Origin: Heterodera schachtii
Taxonomy: Eukaryota > Nematoda > Chromadorea > Rhabditida > Heteroderidae
Reading direction: 5' to 3'
DNA: 64,000 nt
Assembly (NCBI GenBank): GCA_023374025.1
Contig: SIJG01000040.1
Location: 670,871-734,870 of the forward strand
Both the position numbers and the translations under genes were made by a program. The notes under the pieces were generated by a model. It was not told where the DNA came from, made no database searches, and saw only the letters and a list, made by a program, of their open reading frames with translations. This document shows, in pieces, positions 1-11,948 of the stretch (positions are counted from its first letter, which is position 1; every line of letters begins with the position of its first letter).

Positions 1-54
1 AATGGGAAGCTAATTACTACTGCTCTTTTCTTCTCCTTAATTAATACGCCAACC

Positions 55-192
55 AAATGCACAGAAATTGGCGGACAAATTGCGCCAAATTCAAAGCAAC
101 AAATGCACAGAAATTGGCGGACAAATTGCGCCAAATTCAAAGCAACAAATGCACAGAAATTGGCGGACAAATTGCGCCAAATTCAAAGCAAC
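55..192. repeat. Three identical 46-bp tandem units
   Basis: Three consecutive copies of a 46-bp unit beginning aaatgcacagaaattggcgg sit at 55-100, 101-146 and 147-192 without a mismatch. Because 46 is not a multiple of three, the unit is read in all three frames in turn. This creates the overlapping plus-strand open frames of this region, which I do not regard as genes. The perfect identity suggests a recent expansion or active homogenisation. Confidence 0.95.
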
Positions 193-1750
193 ACTTCGTT
201 GCTTTTGCTTCAACTTCTTTTGTTTGCCTTTTCAGCATCGTCCTGTCGATGAAACTCGTAAATCGGCTTCTCTCCGAATGCTTACCCACGGCGATGGTAA
301 TTTTCGCTGGTCGTTTCGTTTCATTTCACACTGTCTTCGTTTTCCCTTTCATGTGCTCTTCCGCGCTTCAATTAGCCGCTGAACGAATCTTTCGCCGTCG
401 TCGATTCGTCTTTGGACGACGCCGGAGAGAATTGGGGGCAAAATATCGGCACAATTGGCCAACGAAAGCAGCACAAATACTATTATAACTCGGCCATCAA
501 CAATATTCGGAAGCAATTTATTTTCACATTTTTTTTATTCAAAAGTTTCAATTTTTAAAAATTCCTTTTTTCATTTTGATCAGATATTGCTTGCGCATTA
601 TTTTAACCACAATTGGATTTATTAAAACGATTTTCCGAGAAAAAAAGAAAAAAATTGATTAATTAAAAAACATAAAATAATTTTACCTGAGTTCAGCAAA
701 ATAAGCATGATAATTAAGTGGACAATCAATTTGTTAAAAAAAACTTTAGATTATGAACAAGATTAAAATTTACTATGTAACATTTTTATACATAAAAATT
801 TTTTAACATTTATATAGTGCCCAAATTTCGGGTGCCCAAACTCCACCCGCAGTTTTTACAATCTCTAATCTCTTCTGATCATAAATTTGACATAAAACTT
901 GTGCATTTTGAAAATATTTCGAATTTGTTATCTTCGCGATCAGCGAGCGACCGTTGAAAGCCTCTGATAATTTTGTATTTAAATAATAATATAAAATTCA
1001 ATCAATGTGAGAATTTTTACTGTTTGTAATGGAAAACAGAATGCTTTTCCATGTTCATATATTGTAGCAAAAAAAAAAAATGAACAATTATTTCAAAAAA
1101 TTAGCAACAAAAAAATTTTAACGAAAAAAAAATTTTTTCTGAAAATTTCAAAAGGACACAACAAAAAATTTGTGCTTATCGCCAAATTTTTGAAAACTTG
1201 GAACAACAAAAAAAATTCCCTTACTTTTATTATATTTTGACATAAATTTTTTTTTCCATTACAAAATGTTTCTTCAGAAATGCGCAATTCCTTCACAAAT
1301 TATTTTTATTTGTGTTAGTCGTAGAAATTCATCAATTAGTTCAATAAATTCTTTATTTTTTCTTACCATAAAAACTCCGTTTCATTTTTTTAATTTTATT
1401 TAATTATTTCTTTTTTCCATTTGCAAATTTTTCTCTATTTTGATACTAGGTATTTTTCATTAATATTTTCATTTTTGCTTCAGTTTTTGTTTGTCCCATC
1501 GTTTACCGAATATTTTATCAAAATTCGGTTGGATTTTGCCTGTTTCAATTTCATAAGCAAAAATATATATATATATATATATTAAATGATACAAAAAAAT
1601 TTTATCATTCAATAATTATAAAAAGATTTAAAAAATACTAAAATTTAATATTTATTTGCCTTTTAATAAAATTCATTTTATTAATGTTTACAAATGTAAA
1701 TCTGACATGTAATTTACGAAGCAGTTAAATCAATTTTATTCAGATTAACA
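193..1750. other. AT-rich stretch without recognisable gene
   Basis: Bases 193-500 are somewhat GC-richer and open on the plus strand, but have no recognisable domain. From 500 on the sequence is very AT-rich with many A and T runs. A short direct repeat, gtgcccaaa, occurs twice near 818-840. A TA microsatellite lies at about 1563-1583. I see no promoter, RNA gene or domain. Confidence 0.6.
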
Positions 1751-1763
1751 AAAATTGTTCAAT

Positions 1764-2090
1764 CTTTCTTTTGTCTTTCTCTCTCTCTCTCCCCTTCTCT
1801 CACTCTCTCTGTTTTCTCTCTTTCTCTCCCCCTTCTCTCACTCTCTTCGCATGCGGGATAATGTGGGCACATCACTCCCTCCCCGCTATTCCCTTCTTCA
1901 CTGCAGCTATTAATCCGCGTGCGAATAGAGAGAGAGAAAACAGAGAGAGTAAGAGAAGGGTGAGAAAAAGAGAGGAAACAGAGAGAGTAAGAGAAGGGTG
2001 AGAAAAAGAGAGGAAACAGAGAGAGAGAGTGAGATAAGAGAGAGAGAGAGAGAAAACAGAGAGACAAAAATAGAGAGAGAGAGAGAGAAG
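1764..2090. repeat. CT/GA low-complexity inverted repeat
   Basis: A pyrimidine-rich CT arm (about 1764-1848) and a purine-rich GA arm (about 1926-2090) surround an ordinary 77-bp spacer, so the two arms are reverse complements and could form a large hairpin. Inside the right arm a 38-bp unit starting cagagagagtaagagaaggg is repeated from 1941 and again from 1979. The Ser/Leu-rich and Glu/Arg-rich open frames here are products of the low-complexity sequence. Confidence 0.85.
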
Positions 2091-2239
2091 GGAATTGCGG
2101 GTGGAGCGATCCTGCATCCCGCGTTCGATGTTCTTTCGTTCACCTAACAATTGTGGTCGGTAGACAGAGAGGGATGGCACAAATTCCTCCCCCCTTCCCT
2201 GATTGATTGGCTCCCCTCCATCCATTCATAGTCATTTTT

Positions 2240-2475
2240 CAACGGTTGAATTCTTTGCCATTCCTTTGGCTGTTCCCTTAATATAAAAAATGTTACTCTC
2301 GGTAGGTAATGCACGAATTCGAAAGAATTCTTGGATAAAAAAAGGTAACAGAGTTATGGGTCCTCTAAAAATTCTTTCATATCCATCATGTACGTTTCGA
2401 GAGGAAACGTTTGTTATATCATTTGTTGCATTTTTATGCATTTTGAGGCTTTAGACAGTTCAGTCCCGAAGCCAA
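2240..2475. mobile_element. Degenerate relative of the 11-kb foldback element arm
   Basis: This stretch shares several blocks in the same order with the arm of the foldback element at 11088-11948: a stretch like gaattcttggataaaa, then gagttatgggtcctc, then a tgcatttt...ttcagtcccgaagcc block. The copy is diverged and has no visible partner arm. I read it as an old solo arm. Similar weak matches to the gaatttttggaca / gagttatgggctc part occur near 12865-12920 and 53370-53435. Confidence 0.5.
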
Positions 2476-2595
2476 ATTATATTATAATGTAATGTTTTAT
2501 GATAATTTAAACTGTTTAAAAAAGCACAGATGGATTTTATCATCGACAAATTAAACGAAGAGATTAATTTCATTACTCCCTTAAAAATGTAAAAT

Positions 2596-2800
2596 TAATG
2601 TATTATAAAATATAAAGTACAATTTAGAAAATCCTACCGATCAGCAATGGAAATCCATAAAAATATTAAAAATTATTTTCTATTGTTTTTAATTACAAAG
2701 TGATCATCAGAGTTAAATGTAAAAATTAGAGGATATATTATAAAAAATAAAGTACAATTTGGAAAATCCTACCGATAAGAAGAATGAAATTCCATAAACT
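2596..2800. repeat. Local two-copy repeat, period about 137 bp
   Basis: The block tattataaaa-ataaagtacaattt followed by gaaaatcctaccgat and a ccataaa end occurs at about 2600-2660 and again at about 2737-2800. The copies differ by a few substitutions and indels. Confidence 0.7.
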
Positions 2801-3689
2801 TTATATTATTCATTGACGAGTGAGTGATTAGCACAGACAAATGTAAATTTTAGTGGCTAGTTATAGATATAATTCCTATTGATGACCATGACCGAATTTA
2901 AATATTTTTAAAATGTTTTCTTGCGAATATTTATCATAAAGAAAAGCTCAAACACTATACAATTTAAAATTGGAAAATTATATAAATAAAAAATATTTAA
3001 ATGTTGAAAATGTGAAATATGTATAGAAGAAGTATCAAAATTAAAAATATTATTTATATGATCATATCCCGGATAAACTCAGTCGAAATTATGTTTATCT
3101 ATTAAATTGCCCATGTTTAAAAAAAGAAAAGATGCATAACAGAACTTTTACATATAGTTTATGTTAAAGATTATTTGTACAAAGAGTGAAAATGTAATGT
3201 ATAGAAAATAAAAAATTCACCGTATTATGCTAATACATACCAGCAATTGCGAATACATTTATTTAAATGATCAAAATGGATTTTTAAAATATCACCAAAG
3301 AGGAATAAGCTTCAAATACTTTTTGATTGGAATATTTATTTGAAAATTTTCTATGAATCCATGCATGTATACAAAGCGTTTTATGAAATTTAAAAATTAT
3401 ATTAAAAAAGTAAAAGAATATTTAAATTGTTGAAATATGAAAAATGTAAAAAAATGGAACTTAATTACAAAGAAGCATCCAAGTTAAAATAGTTTTGTAT
3501 GACCATTATGTCGAATAAACGCAGATGAAGCACCATTCCAAAATAATCTCTTCAAACGGCAATAGAAAAATTACGAAAAATTCCATGGCTTATAAGTTAT
3601 AACTGAGATATGCCTTTGCGTAAAATTAGTTAAAAACAAACAAACAAACAACGCCATCCAAAAATTAAATTAATTTTGATAATGCAAAC

Positions 3690-3900
3690 AAATTATGGAG
3701 AAACTGGAAAAAATGAAAACTTCATATAAAAGAAATCTATTCATTTAAAGATGTCATTAAAGAAATAGTTGGAGAGAAAAAATATATAATGCTTAAATGA
3801 TATCATTTAAATGGGAAGTAATTTGCTGAAATTTAAAGAGAATGATCAAAGATCACGGAGTTGAACTGAGAAAGATTCTCACATAAAACCGTTTTAATTC
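3690..3900 (+). repeat. Dispersed repeat R1, copy A
   Basis: This segment resembles 6895-7110 in order and sequence: a gaaactg..aaaatgaaaa block, catttaaatgggaag, then gatcacgg-ttgaactgagaaag. The copies are clearly diverged, with indels. No coding capacity is visible. Confidence 0.6.
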
Positions 3901-4334
3901 GAGATAAGATTGTGGCATATTGTCATGTAAAAAGGGAGGCACTAATGCCAACGAAGAAATTCGGAAAATTTGGCCGAAAAAATCCAATTATATATATTAC
4001 GTTACAAATTTTATAAAATTTAAATTATTTTATATTTTTTCCAATGTGCATATAAAAAGTTTAAAAAATGTATAATATTTAAAGGGTTAAACGAGCAAAA
4101 TTTGTCAATATATGGAAGCAACAAATTTGATTTATATATAAAAGCCAAAAGCTAAGCATGGAGATGATACCAACGCATCAAAAATTATTATGAATTTGAG
4201 TGTACATTAATCTGGCATTAAATCCATTGTTTATGCTGGCGAAGTGTGCTTTCGCAAATATTGCAACACATAACGGATATTTGAAATAATTCTAAAATAA
4301 AAAATTAAATAGTTATTGAAATGTGAGAGTCCAA

Positions 4335-4905
4335 ACTCTAATCATTATACTGAATGTACATAATTAAATTTAAATGGACCAAAAGAAGAAAATTGATCGA
4401 GAATTAGAAGATAAATGGTTTAAAATGTTAATGTATGTGAGCAGAGAATAAAAAGTATTTAATCAATTTTTGATTTATTTAAAATAGTTAAAACCCAAAT
4501 GAACTGAAAACGGATACGAAAAAACAATTAAAAACATAAAAATAAAAATAATTGGTAAATTTATTTCCTCGAAAAATCGTTCTATTATTTATATATAAAG
4601 ACAAAGGATGCAAAATATAATATAATAAAAATCATTTTCATATTACGGAAGCAAATTATAATTTATTTCTAATAGATCAAAAGCGAAGTACAAAAAACTA
4701 TTCGTCAAAAGGCTCAATAAACAAAATTAATAAAATAATAGATAAATAATGAAGAGAATTACGTCATTTTCAATTTCGCATATAGAAAGCAATGATGCAA
4801 GAGGAATAATTAGAGTAATTATAAATTGGATATTTTAAGTGAATTAAATAACTCTTATATTTTGCATATAAATAAATGAAAATTACTTTGGATATATAAA
4901 TGTAA
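4335..4905 (+). repeat. Dispersed repeat R2, copy A
   Basis: About 570 bp closely related to 22020-22530. Landmarks in order are tgtacataattaaatttaaa, tggaccaaaag, gataaatggttta, gtatgtgagcagagaataaa, a ctcgaaaaatcgttctatta block, and gaattaaataactcttatat near the end. The second copy has a deletion in the first half. A more diverged third fragment lies at 16318-16415. Confidence 0.85.
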
Positions 4906-5344
4906 AAAATTCTATATAAGACGTTTAAACAATAAAATATTTTTTCAATAAAATACAAGTAAATTAAAATTTTTATAACTAAAGGAAAGGATTAGGTAAA
5001 TAAAACAATGTTATAAAACAAAATGATTAATCATAAAATTGTTATTTTTAAAATTAATTTTTATAGAGCTTATTAATTTAATTAAATTTCGACAAAAAAT
5101 TGAATTCCAAATTTTTGCTTATTTAGATGAATATAATTCATTTTTGAAAAAATTTTTAATTGGTAAATACAAAATATAATTTAGCCACCAAGAAAAATTT
5201 CAATTGAAATATTATTAATTTAAAAATTTTGAACCTTTATTTTGAAAAGTTAAGGACTTTTCAATTTAATACTTTTTCAACTATTAAGACAATTAAAAGA
5301 TTACATTTAAAATTTTTAAGATATGCTAAATATTATTTACAAAA

Positions 5345-5665
5345 TTATAAGCATTGATAATATCGGGATCTCGAAATAATCTTGGATAAAAATTCTAGTT
5401 CTTTTATGAAACCTAAAAATCCTGAAAATTTGCTTTCCTTTCTCCGAGTTCTACCAGGATTTTCATTTTCAAAAATTATCACCCTTACATGAACATCTCA
5501 TTGAAATCGGAAAAAATATTAAAAAAAAATTGCTGTGCCCTTTTTAATAGTGCTGTTTGAGATCGAAAATTTTTTGGACTCGAGAACGGGACTTGACCCC
5601 AAGACCGAGAATCTACCCAGAGACCGAGACCGAGAACAAAAACCTCGAGACCCGAGACTTTTTTC
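5345..5665 (+). repeat. Dispersed repeat R3 with a degenerate GAGACC-rich part
   Basis: The block atcgggatctcgaaat...ttctagttcttttatgaaac..taaaaatcctgaaaa recurs at 16010-16080, followed in both places by a tgcgcccttttt / tgtgccctttttaatagt stretch. Just downstream (about 5585-5660) is a run of imperfect gagaccgagaac / gagacccgagac units. Confidence 0.6.
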
Positions 5666-6894
5666 AAAAAATTTTTCTTATTTGATTAAAAATCGTTTTT
5701 TAAGTCTTTTATTAACCAATTTTTGATTTTTTAAATTTTGATTCAATTTTCTAAAAAAAACATTTTAATGCACTTTGATAACAGATTTTCCACAAAACAT
5801 GACCAAATTTTGCAATTTTGAGCTACTTTTTTAATAAAATTAAGAATTTTTAGAGTCGGCTGTACCGGTAGCCGCCGCCGGGAAAATTATGAACATTTAG
5901 TACTCCTGATTAGTACTCCTTGCTGATATATTTTGTACAAAAATGACAAACGTATTAATGCTAAAATGAATTTATTAAAAATTTTAATTGCTTAATAAAA
6001 GACTAAAAATTTCCAGTCGACTTCGTCGGGATCTCGAAATGAAATCGAAAAAATTCCCAGCCTCAATTAAATTTATTGAATGAAAGCAATTAAAAAAACT
6101 CTACATGTTCGAGCGTAATGAAAAAAAATATATGTTTAAATATATCTTTCTATTAAAAAAAACTAAAAATATTTAAACCAAACATATTCTAATATAAGCA
6201 TATCTTTTATTTTTTAATAATCAAAATAAAAATAGCTTAAAAAGAATTCTAAAGTGATGAAGCGAATTGATAAATCATAAAAAATTAATTATAAAGTTAC
6301 TTCTTGAATTTTATTAAATAAGAGAAAATAAATTTTTTATGAATTTTTAAAAATTTTGTCATTTTCATCGATTTTTCGAAACTAATCACTTTTTAAATCG
6401 ACTATGCGCTACACGATAAAAGTGGTTAAAAAGTGATGTGGGTGGATACAGTTCGGAAGTTCCCTTGTTAGGGAGAGAAAGGAAATTTTTTCATGCAAGT
6501 TAAAATAATAATAATTATTGTAATTTGAATATTATAAAAATAGAATTAAAAAAGTGAACATTTTGTATATAAATATCACTCATAAAGATAATTGTAAATA
6601 TTTTTTTTGTTATATATTAAAATCATACATTAAATTTTTTAATAATAAAGTATTTTTCAACCCAATGCAAATAAATAAAAAATGAATTCGAAACTAAAGA
6701 AACAATAATAGATAATTCGCTGCTTTTTGCGCAGTATTGGCTGAAACCGAATAATGGCAATTTTCATTGCAAAAGTTATGTATTGCGGTCAACATGTCCC
6801 GAAATGCCCCGCTTTCCAAATTAATATGATTATTTATTAAAACATTTTTTCTAACCTAATTAATGTAAAGTTTTTCAAAAATGTCCAAATTCAA

Positions 6895-7110
6895 AAAGTT
6901 AGCAATGAAAAAACTGCAAAAAAGATGAAAAACGTCATACAAAAGATATTGATATATATTTACAAATGTCATTAAAAAACAGTGGGAGAGAAAAATATAA
7001 TGTGATTATTATAATGACATGCATTTAAATGGGAAGATGTTGTTGACATTCCGAGAGTAAATTATCAAAAATCACGGATGGAACTGAGAAAGAATTCCCC
7101 ACATAAGTAT
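6895..7110 (+). repeat. Dispersed repeat R1, copy B
   Basis: Second copy of the repeat at 3690-3900, same orientation. Shared landmarks are gtcattaaa, gggagagaaaaatat, catttaaatgggaag and aatcacggatggaactgag. Confidence 0.6.
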
Positions 7111-8327
7111 GCGAATAATGGCTTTTGTAAATTTTGTGAATTAAAAAAATATTTTAATGCTATTTATGACTTTCAGCATGAAAAAGATTAATGAAATTAA
7201 TTAAATCAATTTATATTTTCTTGAGCAAATTTATTATATATATATATTGATTGATTAAAATTGCAAAAACAATTAATTTAAAAATTTGCACGTAAAATTG
7301 TTAAAAATACATTTAGCATTACATTGCATGGAGTATTCCCAATTTTAATCAAAAAATTGAAAGAAAGGTTTTTTTGTTTAAAAAATTACACCAGGATTTC
7401 AAAGGAATAATATTTATTTTTTAATACCAGAAAAAATGTTTTAGCTTTATTTAATTAAAATCCAAATGAAGACTTACTTACACCAATTTTAAAAAATTGA
7501 AGTAAAGAATAAAAATATTTATTTCAATAAATACCATCTAATAAGAACAGCTATATACTTAAAATGTTTTAAATTATTATAAATTCATTAAGCAAAATGT
7601 TGAATAATTGAGAATAATCAAACTAAACAATTATTTTTCAAAAATTTATTTCATTTAGGTCAAGAAAAATGCGCCGGAATTGCACTGAAACTGAATCAAA
7701 TTTGGACATGGACAATTTAAAATTTAAATACACGTCTAAAATAATTACTATACTAAAAGTTTTCTTTAATGAAAAATATTTCATAGTTATACCCTGGCCT
7801 TTCAATATTATTAAAGTAATAAGTTTTAAAATGAACGAAATATTCATTTTACCGAGCAAGAAATAAATGAAAAAAATCAGAAAAATAAATATGTATTAAT
7901 TCTACGGAAAAACTTAAAGCTTTAGCTTCAATATAAAATTGTATTTATATTCTATGTAATATTTGATTATTATAATCTTACAATTGATTAAAATAATAAA
8001 AAAACTATTTAACTATTGTCTCTTATTTATATCTAAATTTAAATTTTGAAGAAAATAATTCTTAAAATAAATATTTGTTTAAAGTTTTGCGCAAAATTAA
8101 TAAAACATATTATAATTTAAATTAATTTTTTTTTAATTTTTTAAATTTATAGCATTTCACCTTTCAAATTTTATCTTTTTAAAAAGCCATAGAGTTTGCG
8201 GCACATTATTTGCAACTCTCATTTCTTAGCGAAAAAAACGAAAAAATGAGATTCCGTCCGTATTTCCCGAATCTCTATCCCGGTAAAAGCGGGATTTCCA
8301 TTAGTCGCTCCCAAACTCCGTCCCGAA

Positions 8328-8425
8328 CAGGGCTGGGCGCAACTGGATTTTCAATTACGAAAATACGTAATTCCGTACTTATGGGGGTTCAAAAACCCCA
8401 TCATTTACCGTAATCCGTAATTTTC
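8328..8425. mobile_element. Possible hAT-like transposon end with hairpin
   Basis: The string cagggctgggcgcaactgg has the look of hAT-type terminal repeats, which often begin CAGGG-TGGGC. It is followed by two imperfect inverted tracts rich in attacg and by a clean hairpin, atgggg-gttcaaaaa-ccccat, at 8381-8401. I could not find the opposite end or a target-site duplication, so this is a weak call. Confidence 0.3.
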
Positions 8426-9029
8426 AAATCAATTTTTGTCATAATATTTGTAAATTTTTTTTTAAATAGTGAACTAATAAAAAATCAAAAACAGATGTTT
8501 GGGATGCATTTTCTTATTTCAATTCTAAGAAAGAAATTATAAATTTGTGTCTGAAAAATTTCATTCCTTTTGAATTTTTAAAGTTCATTTTTGAAATTTT
8601 TGAAAGTCTGTCAATGTAATTGGATTTTTGTATATAATTATTTCAGCATTGATAAGAACCAATACGGGGGGGTGGGGAGCCGGGACTAATTTTTGCCATT
8701 TGGAGTCAACATTAAAAAAAATAAGATAAAGTAGGTCCGGCGGTGTCGATAGGCGCCGCCGGGAAAATTGAAAATTTGAATGCAATTTGTTAAAAGAAAG
8801 TTCCTTAACAACTCTTAAAAATTTGAATAAATTTAAAAAATTGTAAATTTGTCAACAAAAATTAATACATCAATGAAAAAAACAACAACAAAATATTGGA
8901 AAATAAATCAAATTTTATACTTATGTATTTTTTTCAAAAGTTAATCAAAAACTCTGGAAAAATTGAGTTTTAAATAATATATATATAATTAGAAAAATTA
9001 CTTTGCGGAATTCGGACAATGTTTAATAT

Positions 9030-9205
9030 TTTTAAATTGATCAAATGACTCGTTCATGGTGTCCTGATCACGACAAAATGGACTGAAAACCGAGAAATTA
9101 TCAAAAAAATTATATCTGTTGGAAATTTTTTTTGGAAAAATGAGTAGACTTTGCAAAGAATACAAAATTTGCCATAGGTTTGACCAATTCTGGTATAAAC
9201 CCGAA
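9030..9205 (+). repeat. Dispersed repeat with GATC-palindrome block, copy A
   Basis: The block gatcaaatgactcgttcatgg, then tgatcac, then gaaaaccgagaaattatcaa and ggaaaaatgagtagact recurs at 43520-43680 in the same order. The GATC-rich core alone also occurs at about 14550-14582 and 36268-36302. Confidence 0.75.
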
Positions 9206-10099
9206 ATAACTGCATATAATAAATTCAATATAAAGTTCGTCTTACTCCTAACAAAGTATATAAAAGGTCTATAAAATTAAATAGGTTTCAAAATTATTTA
9301 TTAATTGATTTAAATTAAAACTCTACATGTATGAGCTTAAATAAAAAAATGATAAATATATATTCTTACGTATTGAACGAATATAATCTATAAAATATTT
9401 AAAGTAAAAAATATAAAATATTTAATTTCAATAAAATCATTATAATAAAAACAGCGATTAAAGAATAGTGAATAAAATAAATTCCAGAGACAATTTAAAT
9501 ATAGCATATTCAGATTAAAACTAAAACTAATTTTTTCTGAAGTTTTTAAATCAATATAAAGTATTAATTTGCAGTATACCGCGAACAATTTCAAAATCAG
9601 TCTACCACAAGAGAAAAATTTTAATGTTTACAATATATGTTGCGGCGTTTTCTTAATAGCAAATATAAAATTAATAGCAAGTCATTGGTTTGTTTAACTA
9701 AATTTAATATAAAAATAGAGTAAGTATACAAAATTTATTTCAATGTATCGATGCTATCATGCGAAACTTTGTTAATCAAAATTAATACATTAATTTAAAT
9801 AAAAACAAAATATGAAAAATAAATCAAACTACCCATATTATATTATAATAATTCATAAGCAATTTATCATTTTTTGCAACAATTTAGAATGGTTTAAATG
9901 AATATCTGTTTTAAAGTGATCTATTTTTTGTTAGAAGGTTAGCAAAAGGGTTTATCCCATCCAGTTTTATTTGTTTTTAAAAACTAATTACAGTCAGGTG
10001 CATAAGTTTAACACCACTAGCCTGTTCGAGAAATTTTGTTTTATAAATAAATATAATCGAATTTAAATAAATAATTTAATATTTCCCAAATTATACAAT

Positions 10100-10475
10100 T
10101 CCAATCTTTATGTTCTTTCCATCCAATCGTGTTTGTTTGCTTCATTGTATTCATCATCATTATTATATCTCTCATCTTTTTTCCATTTCTCCATTTTTCT
10201 TCCGTTTAATTCCTCCCAAATAATTTGATGCCATTTTTTGGTTCGGCACTTTCTTTTGAATCTTCTCTTTTCGTTCATTTCTTCCAACAATCCTTCTTTC
10301 TTCATCTTCCTATTCATCATATATTTTCTTTCTTTTCCTCAAAAGTTCACTTCAGCATCATCATTTTCCCCACCTCCATTTTTTCACACAAAAAAATTCT
10401 TAAAATATCTCTCTCCCTTTTCATCATTTCTTCTTTATTTTCATTCATCATCATCATTAACCAACTTTCTTAAAT
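10100..10475. repeat. T/C-rich low-complexity tract
   Basis: A 375-bp tract dominated by ttcttc, tcatcat and tttcc words. Its overlapping open frames (Phe/Ser-rich on the plus strand, Lys/Glu-rich on the minus strand) follow from the biased composition and have no recognisable domain. Confidence 0.7.
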
Positions 10476-10544
10476 AAACAGAAGAATTTGCGATTTTCCT
10501 TTTTTGTATTAAATATAAACTCAAAAAATTGTTATCAGCAAGCT

Positions 10545-10805
10545 TTAATTCAAAAACAAAATTCGTCCGAGATTAAGAAAATGACGAAATAGTGTTAAAA
10601 TAACAAAAAATAATTGTTTTTAGACGGCTCAAAAACCGGTTTTCTGGTTTTATTTGTACCTGAAGAAAGCGGGGGTTGATAAGACCCAAAAAAGGTTTGC
10701 GGAAATGCCTCGGCATATTCCGATTTTCTAAAATTTTCACGACTAAGAAATTTCAAGACATTAAATTTTAAAAATACTACATTTGCCTTTCTGGCTTTCA
10801 TTTTT
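10545..10805 (+). repeat. Dispersed repeat R4, copy A
   Basis: Related to 45295-45560. Shared blocks in order are ttcaaaacaaaattcgt, gattaagaa, tttctggttttattt, aaagcggg, cctcggtatattc-gattttct, tttaaaaatactacatttgc. GC-richer words are embedded in AT-rich sequence. Confidence 0.8.
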
Positions 10806-11087
10806 TACCGGAATTCCTAGCATTTTCAGCACTGTTCATTTTGGTTTTTTTTAAAATAAATTATATACGCTTAATACTGCTGATTTTGAGTCGTATGTCC
10901 TCTGCCTACCCTTGGTGCTGATCGATTCCAAATATTTTTACCTTCTATGGTATTTTTTTATTTGCTAGCATTTATAATTTACCAAAGTTTTTCTGTTTGG
11001 TAATTTTCAAGCCTCGTTCATATAATTTATTTAAAAAATATTGTTTTTTATCTATTCTATTTTCCAACGTGAACAAAATTTACGTAC

Positions 11088-11948
11088 ATTCGTCTCGATG
11101 AGAGCAATCGAATGGTACTATTTTTAGGGCGCGGCGACAATTCTGAACAGAGTTATAGACCTGGGACTGAAATGGCCAAATGCCTTTGGGACTGAATCGT
11201 CCAATGCCTAAAAACGCATGGAATTGCCACAATACACATATCAATCGATTCCTTTTAATATCTAAATCACAGATTGAAGGAATTTTTGGATAAAAATGAA
11301 ATTGAAAAAAGTTATGGGTCATCAAAACCTCTAAAAATGACTGTGATAAAAAAAACCATTTAAGTGAGCAAAAAAAAAAAACGCTTAAGACCACTTGCAG
11401 CTTTCGAATTTCGCAAAAGGGAGCATGCGAAGACGGAGCAAGTAGTGGGGCGAGACGGAGGGCGGAGGAAAAAGTCAGACGAGCGCCACAGGCGGTTGAC
11501 TGCGGGGGCCCGAAGGGCCCCCGCCAATCAGTCAACCGCCTGCGGATCACGCGCGGACTTCTTCCGTAGCCCGTAGTCTCGCCCCACCTACTGGCCGCCG
11601 TAGTCGAGTGTGCGGCGGTTTTTTAGCGCAATAAGCAAAATTCACTTTTCTAATTTGATGAATTTTTGCTATTTTTTTGACTAAGCCGGTTAAAATAGGT
11701 TGAACGTTTTTGAGGACCCATAACTTTTGCCAACTTCTTTTTTAAACAAAAATTCCTTCGGATTCATGAATAGCAGACCGTAAGGAATCGATTGATATGT
11801 GTTTTGTGGCAATTCCATGCGTTTTTAGGCATTGGACGATTCAGTCCCAAAGGCATTTGGCCATTTCAGTCCCAGGTCTATAACTCTGTTCAGAATTGTC
11901 GCCGCGCCCTAAAAATAGTACCATTCGATTGCTCTCATCGAGACGAAT
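11088..11948. mobile_element. 861-bp foldback (palindromic) element
   Basis: The left arm starting attcgtctcgatgagagcaa at 11088 is matched by its reverse complement ending at 11948. The outer roughly 165 bp of the arms are almost identical, including a gcgcggcgacaattctgaac block. Homology continues inward with more mismatches to a GC-rich core with paired ggggcgagac / gtctcgcccc and ggcggttgactg / cagtcaaccgcc. The centre is a perfect gcgggggccc-gaa-gggcccccgc hairpin at 11502-11524. The whole element can therefore fold on itself. It contains no transposase and looks non-autonomous. The minus-strand frame across the left half is not a gene. The right flank repeats aatcgaatggta from inside the arm, so the exact ends and target-site duplication are uncertain. 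Confidence 0.9.

Larger units (their letters stand above)
2476..11087. other. Gene desert made of diverged AT-rich repeats
   Basis: About 8.6 kb of very AT-rich DNA with no open frame that has a recognisable domain. Listed separately are the repeated parts I could pair. The rest is A/T-rich sequence with short homopolymers, such as an AAAC run near 3635-3652. The open frames of 60-80 codons here are rich in Ile, Lys, Asn and Phe, as expected by chance at this composition. Confidence 0.65.

Noticed and set aside
57..488. Long plus-strand open frame (143 codons) and its overlapping partner
   Set aside because: Its first third is translation of the 46-bp tandem repeat, and the rest shows no domain or intron signals.
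1759..2225. Several Ser/Leu-rich and Arg/Glu-rich open frames on both strands
   Set aside because: They follow directly from the CT/GA low-complexity tracts.
7638..7866. Open frames of 65-73 codons on both strands over the same bases
   Set aside because: Both are AT-driven (Ile, Lys, Phe, Asn), neither has a recognisable motif, and being open on both strands argues for chance.
11080..11576. Minus-strand frame of 156 codons and plus-strand frame of 70 codons
   Set aside because: They lie across the foldback element and reflect its GC-rich palindromic arms.
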